DNA from: Dendrolimus kikuchii
Lineage: Eukaryota > Arthropoda > Insecta > Lepidoptera > Lasiocampidae
Reading direction: 5' to 3'
Length of the DNA stretch: 64,000 nucleotides
NCBI GenBank assembly: GCA_019925095.2
Contig: CM034392.1
Span: 11,613,887 to 11,677,886, forward strand
Under the pieces are notes generated by a model that was given only the letters and a program-made list of their open reading frames with translations, was not told the DNA's origin and did no database searches. Every line of letters starts with the position of its first letter. The first letter of the stretch is position 1. Position numbers and translations under genes: made by a program. Below are positions 37,501 to 46,669 of the stretch, piece after piece.

Positions 37501-40500
37501 AATGAATACATTATTTAATTATAGACAAAATAAGTGACAACATTACTTTTCTGAATACAGATACTAATTAGTAGTCCACTGGTTTCACTGCCAACTCATT
37601 TTAAAATAGTTTGAAAATTCTATGAGCACTTGAGTAAGCACTTTTGTAATGATTTCGGCGCAAATTAATTAGACTGAGTTTTGTTTTATATTTATTATTA
37701 AAAGCTATATCAAAAACATTACGTGTGGTGATACAAGGATAAAGTCAAAAACGAGTACAGACTGGAAAGAAGAAGATTAATATGGCACGGGTAATGAAGA
37801 GGAATGAAAATCGCGTCACAAATAATTATTAGATGTATTATGTATAATATGACATAATGATTTGTGGTGTAACAGAAGATGTATGCTGGAATAGAGCAGC
37901 ATAGAAGATAAAAACATTGTGCTGCCCTCAAATCATTGGGAAAAGATAAAGGAAAAGAAATAAAATATGAAATTAAAATACTTACTTTAGAAATAGGAAG
38001 AACGGCTTGAATATCGTCTTTTTCAATGTCGAGGCGAGTGTTTACTCTGTGTTCATGTGGAGGTTCTTCGGTGGTAGATGCGGTAGACGATGCTGAGGAC
38101 ACTTTAGCTGACCAGCTCAACCGAGCCGTGCCTCGTCCCGACTCCCCCTCTGATCCATCATTGTCGCCCTCCCCCTCGGCTCCTACTTCTACTAACCATG
38201 TGAGGACCTCTTCCCAACCTGGACCACCAGTCCCACTACTCTCTTCCATATTTCTGTAAAGATAAAAAAGCCTATAAAGCCATAAGCCTATGATATTTAT
38301 AAAATAATAAATCTGTAGAAATTTAAAACAACGCAAGTTATGGTTTTATGTTTCTTAGTTTACAATTATGTTGTCTGTAAACTTATAATCTTGCTATTTC
38401 TTGACTACATTAAAAAATATTATCAGGGCCGTCTTAACAATACTGGCCGCCGGGGTGCAAAAATCAGGCTGCCCTTGCGGTAACAAAAAATACCAGTGAA
38501 ATTATTAAAACAATATAGGCAATAACTTTCAATATGTTTCCGATTTATTATGTTTTCAGTGATCGAGTTTAGATGATGCTAAGTAATTTTCAGAACTGGC
38601 AGGTTAAATAAGGTATTGTATAAGGATGTCGGCTTGCGCCCTTTAGGTCTTTGCGTCCAGGCACCCCTTGCACCCCCGGGTAAAGACGGCCCTGAACATT
38701 GTTGTTTGTATAAGATTTGACTCATGATATATACACGAGTATGAACATTATTTTTACTATACCTTAATTACATGTATGGAGGCCGCATCTAATGTTTATT
38801 TTTTTCCAATTTCACAACATAATTTTGTAGAACTATATTTTATAGCTTATACGTTATCAAATTTTATTCATTCAGACACATCCAGTAGTTTCCCACAAAT
38901 ATGACTGATTTACAAACACAGTCGGAAGGACGAACACGAGGTAAATATAAAGGTTGCATTTTGCCAAAATAGCTACGGAATCCTAAAACAATGTGAACGA
39001 AGTTAATGGCACAACAACTTAGTGCCTAGATTCAAAGTACGTACTTATACAAGGTGGGCCAAGAATTAGTTAACATTTTAAAAAATCTTATAAAAAAAAC
39101 TATTTGACATATTTTAAAAATTGTTTATTTACAAGAAAGCTTGTTACTTGGAATTTATTTTTTAAAAATAATATCATCTAAATGGCCACCGTTTCGACTT
39201 TTGCACTCTTCTAAGCGAGTACCTAAATTTTCGAATACTCGACGGCAAAGAGACTGCGAGATTGCCGACATTTCTTCGCTGATTTTTTCTTTTAGTTGAC
39301 GTAGTGTATTTGGTTTATGGATGTAGACACGACTCTTTAAATACCCCCATAAAAAGAAGTCTGCTGGGGACAGATCTGGGCTCCTGGGTGGCCATGGGAT
39401 GTCGCCTCGTCTGGAAATCAGCTTTTCCGGAAACATTTCTTTGACCACCGGCAGGGACTCGTTGGATGTGTGACAAGTGGCTCCATCTTGTTGAAACCAT
39501 GTGTTACGGTTGTAGCCAGCAAATTCCAGTAGCATCGGTGCCAAGAACTCCCGTAACATTTTCACATACTCAGCAGAATTAACAGTAACCGAACGGCCAC
39601 GAGAATCTTCGAAAAAGTAGGGTCCAATTAGTCCTTTTGCTGAAATTGCAGCCCATACAGTTACCTTAGGAGAATGAAGTGGCCTCGCGTGTTTAGCTTT
39701 AGGATTTTCGCTGCTCCAATACCGGCAATTTTGTTTGTTGACATGTCCGTTGAGGTGGAAATGGGCTTCGTCGGAAAATAAGAGGTTATCAAAGTTACTG
39801 AAACGATCTAACATTGTTTCGGCATACGACTTACGCAAATTCAAATCATTAGGTTTTAGTTCTTGCACTATCTGGATCTTATATGGATGTAACTTCAAAT
39901 CTAATTTCAAAATACGGCGTAATGATGTGCGAGATAATCCTAATACAGCCGAACGTTTGCGCGTCGATAAATCTGGATCACGTTGAACAGAAGCGGAAAC
40001 TTGTTGCACGTTCCCTTCGCTCCGAGAAGTCCGTGGGCCGCCGGTTTGCTTCACATTTAGTGTAGATCCCGTCTCTTCGAACTTCTTCACCCATTTCTTT
40101 ATTAAAGGACCACTCGGACACTGACTTAAATCGTGTAAATCGTATTCAACGCGAAATAAGCGTCTCACAGTAATGAGCGAATTGTTATTTAAATAAAATT
40201 GTTTCACACAATAAGCGCGCTGCGGCCCCGTGAAGCGATCCATTGCGACTAGATTTCCGAGAAACGAGCTAGTGGCAAGACCCCTCCCCGCGCCCCGCAC
40301 GGCTTGTGTTTGCGCGGGGTGTTACATTCAAATGTTAACGAATTCTTGGCCCACCCGTTATAAAATGTAATTATGTAAATCTTTATATCAAAGGTTAGGA
40401 GAGGGCACCGAGGTAAAAGGTTGAACATAAAGGGCACAATGTCACAGTGAATCAATAGTCCATATAAATTTCAGTACAATGATAGCTTAAACTTTTATTT

Positions 40501-43500
40501 GCTCTGGCATGTCTTAACGAAGAAGTTAAATTATCTGTGTTGTAATAACAATAAGAAAAGTCATGACACCGAGTTTCATTAAGCGCGCCAAGGCCGATTT
40601 ATAGCCCCGTAAAAGCAAAGTAGTCGTGAACGAAATTGTGAACAAATCCCGGCAAGCAAATGAGAAACAGCCTTATTTCATTACAGAGTACATCGAATAA
40701 AAATGTTCTAATATTTTCGAGGAAACATATTTAATATTGTATTAAGAAATTTATGGATAAACGAAATGAATACTTCCATTTAGCTCCATTTATCCGTGCA
40801 GGAACGGAGAAAGAAGACAATTTTCTGCTGGCCTGTCCTGTGGCCTGTCACAAAAGGCGACAAAACAACCTACGGCCAGGTGGTAGAGTATGTGTCCATC
40901 TTGATGGCTACTACCTCTGCTCTAGAATATGCCGCCATAACACCTTGAGTTGTGTTCTGGCAATAGTGGCTAGGTTCGAGCTACAGCGCATTTGTAGCAC
41001 CTTTGGTGATATAAATGTCCATAGGCGATGGTAACTGCTTTCCATCAGGCGGGCCATCTGCCTGTCTGCTAAATAAAAAAGAGCTATAAAAACAAATAAA
41101 GATTTACATATTTTGTAAATATCACTTTTACTGAATGTGTAATCGTTTACAGTAATAAACATATTTTAACTTGTAACGATTAGTTTCAATAAGATATTCT
41201 ATTATGTACCCGAAAATATCTAAACATCTCTATCCCTATTAATATTATAAATGCGAAAGTAACTCTGTTTGCCTGTCTATCTGTTGCTCTTTCACGGAAA
41301 ATTTCTGGACCGATTTGGCTGAAACAATACATAATTTTTTTCGATGTCGAGGATGAACATTGGATATTTTTATCCCAAAAAATGGGATAGCTTCCGGGAT
41401 AAAAATATATTTGTCTCTCCGTATGTCTTGCTTTTACGAAAAAAATATTGGATCGATTTGGCTGAAATTTGGTGTATATGTATAATAATTTTAATACCAC
41501 TCTCGGTACACCCTCGGGCAAGAATACTTTTCATCCCGGATAATGGGATAGATTTCTGTAAAGGTTATCCCAGAAACTAGCATAGGTTTTGTTTATTTGT
41601 GATTTTTGCCATTTTCGTAATTTTGGTTATTTTAGGCATTTTAGTCATTTTTGTCATTTATGTAGTTTACAGATAGACGGGAGACAGATAAATAATAATA
41701 GAATGGGTTGAAATAGAGGATGAAAGTTTGTATGGGAGACGGATCATTTTTCAAGTTTATAGATATAAAAATTCATCATCTATGACAAAAAGCGATACTA
41801 ATTCGATCTGTGAAAAACTACTAGGACTACTGGATCGGTTTTGGTGTAATTTTGTTTAAATGTAGTAATAATACCGAAAATGGACATAAATACTTTTCAT
41901 CCTAGGAGATGGGATAATTTCCGATATAAAATCAGAAGTGAATCTTCTGAAGGCAAATAGCACTAACAAACACACAAACAATGTAACCTGTATTAATGCT
42001 TGCTCTTTAAACAATAGGTACGTAGTAGGCTTTTAGGAAAACCTAAAAACTCTAGTATATATATAGGTAAGTATATAAAATGGTGAGTCCTCAGTCGGTG
42101 GTACAGCCCTCACTGAGACTGGCCAGATTACTATCGCACTTCCAGTTCATAAATTTTACATTTTATGTTAAAAGTTTAATGCTGTACATTTGCAAGACTT
42201 TTATCGGTTTCAATTCGTTTGGTTTAATAACTGTTTCTTTACTTTTTAAGAGTAGTAAAATACACTGGAATAAAGCAAAAAATTAGTCAATAAGTAACAT
42301 CATCAGCGGTGAGTTAATCGAAAATAATTGATTTTAATGGTCGATTTACTGTATTTAAGTAAAAAAAATACATCATAGATAAACGCTTTCTCGAGTTGTG
42401 TTATGCCCGGTTTCTGAGATTACCAGTTATGAGTTCAATAACAATTGATTCTATAAAGTTATGTAAGAGATAAACTAAACTTTTATTGAGTTTCTGAATA
42501 CGTATGGCGTTCGATAACTATGAAACCTTTGTTACTAATGTTATAATTAGTAAGTTAGTTCAAGTGGATTTGTGAACCTACATATAGCTTAAGTCTCATA
42601 AAAAATACAGATTAGATAACTTACCTTTAACATAAAATCAATATAAAAGCTAATATTTGAGTGAAAACGGCTAATTACACGTTGCCTGATGCCTGTGACC
42701 GATTTTAGGATATTTGTCTGAGTGTAGATCTGAAAGTTCGTCTTGAATGGCCTCCGAAACGACTCAACGGATTTCAATAAATATTTTATTTTATGAATAG
42801 TTTAACAGGGATTTATTTACCTTTACTTCAAGTGTATTGCTTTGATATCTTCCATGGTTCAGACATATTAATAGTAAAATATTCAGGCCTTTTTTGTCAC
42901 TTCTTTTTTGGGGGCACGCTAATTCTCGAAAGTTGTAAGTCTATAATTTTTTGTTTATAGCTCCACTCCAAAAAATGACCGTTTATTCACCGCTTCCAAA
43001 TCCTTAAGCCTTATATCACGATTTTGCTAATCTAAACTCAGCTAGCTCACTTAGCTCTTGAAGAGCATCCCACATTTCATATGTTTGTGAGCCAGTTCAT
43101 TATTTAACGTTTAATATATAAGTTATTGTATGTTTAGGAGATGATGAGGCTGACATGCCTAAGTGGCAAAAGTCCAAAATAAATAAAGATGAAAAATAAA
43201 AAAAACATTTCGTATGAGGCGACGCGGTAACTGTTCAGGAAAGATAGACTAGATTTTGTATTTGCATAATTTTGACCTATTAAAAAAAAACATTTTTTTT
43301 GTAAAGATTACCAAGTTTTTTTTTTTAAAGAATTAATCTTTTTTTCAGTTTTTATGGCAATTTTTCGATATTTTTGAAATTCCTTTAAGGGCACTGCGTG
43401 CCCCAAGTGCCCCCATAAAAAAACCGGTGTTAAAATAAGGTTGTATACCTAGACATAGATGTTAAGATATATTTTTATTAATTTTTCGATACCACCTTTT

Positions 43501-46500
43501 TTCATTTCCTTTAAAACCATTGTTTTTATTTTTATTATAATATAGATTCGCGTTTGACTAAAACGATCTCGCCCTATGTGGAGCGAAGATGTGGTCTGGG
43601 ATGGAGCACAGTTACCTAGAATGTACCTATTCACACGGGTCTTAAAGACACCCAGATTATAAGTATCAGGAATGACAGACTCCGGCAATGATTTCCACTC
43701 CGGTGCGTATGATGAAGCTAGATCCAAAGCGCTTCGTTCTTATAGATGGAATATCCACCATATTGTGTATTCTTTTATATTTCTAATTTTTACTAATATA
43801 AACACTAACCACTGCCGATCTACGATATTTATACAAAACATTGACTGGTACACCACTATTTTAATATATTTGACAATAGCTTTTATATATAAGTTTAAAA
43901 TTCTTACGTATCAAGTCCATCGTCGCCACGCAAAGGCTGTTCAAGTCTTGTAGCGGTGACTGTTGCAACACGAGGCTTAACTTCAGCGGTGACGGCCCAT
44001 CGAGAATTTGCCGCAGTCACGCTCACCATCCTTAATCCGGATTTCACTTTCATTCTAGTAAAAAATATATATAGAATAAGAATACATCAGTGAAAAACAT
44101 GTTATACAAATAAATATATTTAAAACTAGATCCTGGTCATGGAAGAATACTTAATATGGTAATTGTTGAGTAAAAAATGTAACTTAGAATTGATCCTAAA
44201 TCATCATCATCATCCGAGCGTTAAATCCCGGTTGCGGTCGTAGCGTTCGCTCCGACCCCCAGGGTCTGCTTTCCTACTCTTTCTACTCCACTTCGCGCGC
44301 TCTTCAGCATCCCCTGCTTTGAGACCATTGGTTACTTTTACAATTTTATAAAATTACCTATAGGTTATTAATAATAATAATTTGTAAATAAAGAAAAATC
44401 ACTAAATAGTCAAACTATAACAAACGTAAACAGATAAAGGAACACCCCAGTAAAGTATTGGAACAGGTGGCGCATATAATTTATAGGACACTTGCGCATA
44501 CGAGTATCCAGTAAATTTATAGTAAGTATAAAATAAGATGTTCGAATATTTTTTTTATACAAAGGCCCATTGTAAACGTATCTTGAGGTACCATACCAAT
44601 CTATGTTTTTAAAATTGGTATTTAACAAAGTTATAGATTTACAGTCGTGGAAGGCCACGACACACCTTCCATGATCAAATTGATCGTGTACTAGCAGAAG
44701 GTGATGTCAGGAGCCTTAAGAACAGACGAGCGTGCATGACAAGAGTTATGAATGTCAAAGAAGCAAGTGAGGTATGTAAGAATAAGCCTAAATGGCGCTC
44801 TGTTGTTCGTGCCTACCCCGCAAGGGAACTGGCGTGAAGTTATGTATGTATGTATGTATGTATAGATTTACATAATTTTTAATATAAAATGCCTTTTTTA
44901 GATGTTCCTATAAATTAATTTGTTTGTTTACACGACTTTAGGAATCAAGTGTTTGAAATGAAATATGGCACACATATACTTCCGTTAATGGGGATACACA
45001 TAGGATACTTCTTATCCTTGAAAATGAGAGTCCGCGATATATGATCTAAAGTTTATGCGACAGAAGTGGAATGAAAGATATTATAGAGATCTTATGATAT
45101 TTGCTGTAAAACTTTCGATGACAAGAATGAGATATCTTTTATCTTACAGAATGGGACAGCTCTCCGTATATCCTATTGCTCAGAAAAAAAAGTTAAATAA
45201 TGTCAGACCCGCAGCGATTAGCGGATACTTATTAAAACCATCCTAGTGTTTCTTTTCACATCTTGAATTAAGGTCGTATTATAACAGCTTAGCCACCTTT
45301 AAGACCCTGATATATTGCCGGGGGGAGCAGGATGTCTCCCCCCCCCCCCGGATTGGCCTCCTCCCGCGAGCTCCTGACTTATAAAGTAAGGGAGCGCGGA
45401 AAACACCTGCGCGCCACCTACACAGCTTGGTTTATGACTGATGACTGTATTGTACCCAAAGAACTCAAATGTCTAAAAATTTCTCACTTAATCACTTATA
45501 ATTTCATCTCCCAGATACACTTCGTAAGATGAATGAAAAATAACTTTATTGCAAGACAGTGTCTCATTCCGGGCTATTTATTATATTCCAGTTCCAATGT
45601 CGCCAGGAATGGTGAATTTGCGACTTTGTTGGCAGTTATTGCACATGTTACGTCGTTTATCAAAATTTGTGCTACCTATTCTTAGAGTGTTCGCTTTACA
45701 AATAGCTCGAAATGGCAGCAGTAATTTATAGTAGGTAAGTGTTTGTAGAGAGTTCTACTACTTCACGTACTGAGTGCTAAATTTATAGATTATGTGGAAA
45801 GGGTGTATTAAAAAGTATCTGAATTGTTTAGACTGTTTTATTGGTTGTGCAGTACAGGTGTTTCTGGGTTTTAGAATATCTGTTTTGGTATTTTTTCTGG
45901 CTTTTAATAATTTTTTTCTTTATTCATCAGTTTTATTTTTTGCCAGGTAGGCAACTACGGCAAACAGAACTTTAAAAAATTAAAACAAATAATTTCAGGG
46001 TAACTTAAGTCAGTACTTGGTAAGAAACTGCGCAAGGCAGAAAGAGGCGGTATGCTCAAATTTCAGTCGCTGAGCCTGTGGTTGATGTGCGTTGGTTATT
46101 CAATTTCAGACTGAGCTGAATACACACCGTGCCGTAGTCACTTTGTCAAAAACTCACTGTTCTAAGCACTTTTAGCGATTATTTTTATAACGAACAATAT
46201 TAGGAAATGTTAGATTAGAACAGACGAGCTTGCATGACAAGAGTTATGAATGTCAAAGAGGCAAGTGAGGTGTGTAAGAATAAGCCTAAATGGCACTCTG
46301 TTGTTCGTGCCTACCCCGCAAGGGAATTGGCGTGAAGTTATGTATGTATGTATGTATGTTAGATTGTAAGAACAAATTTAATTTAACTCTTAATTTATTT
46401 TGAAATGTATAAATCTGTTTAGTGCTAAATAAATAAAAAAAAAACCGAACCCTTATAAAATTGTCATATCCAAATGTCTGTTTATCTGTCTGTGTATGTT

Positions 46501-46637
46501 GACAGCCAGTTTCTCATAAACTATTTTGTCTAAATAGATGAAACTTTACAGGAAGGTGTAATCTGTCTAATGTCCATAGGCGATGGTAACCGCTTTCCAT
46601 CAAGTGGGCCGTCTGCCTGTCTGCTGAACTCCTGCAA

Positions 46638-46669
<32 letters not shown>

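Noticed and set aside
40249..40455. Minus-strand frame overlapping the mariner right end
   Set aside because: Crosses the TIR and host junction; not a gene.
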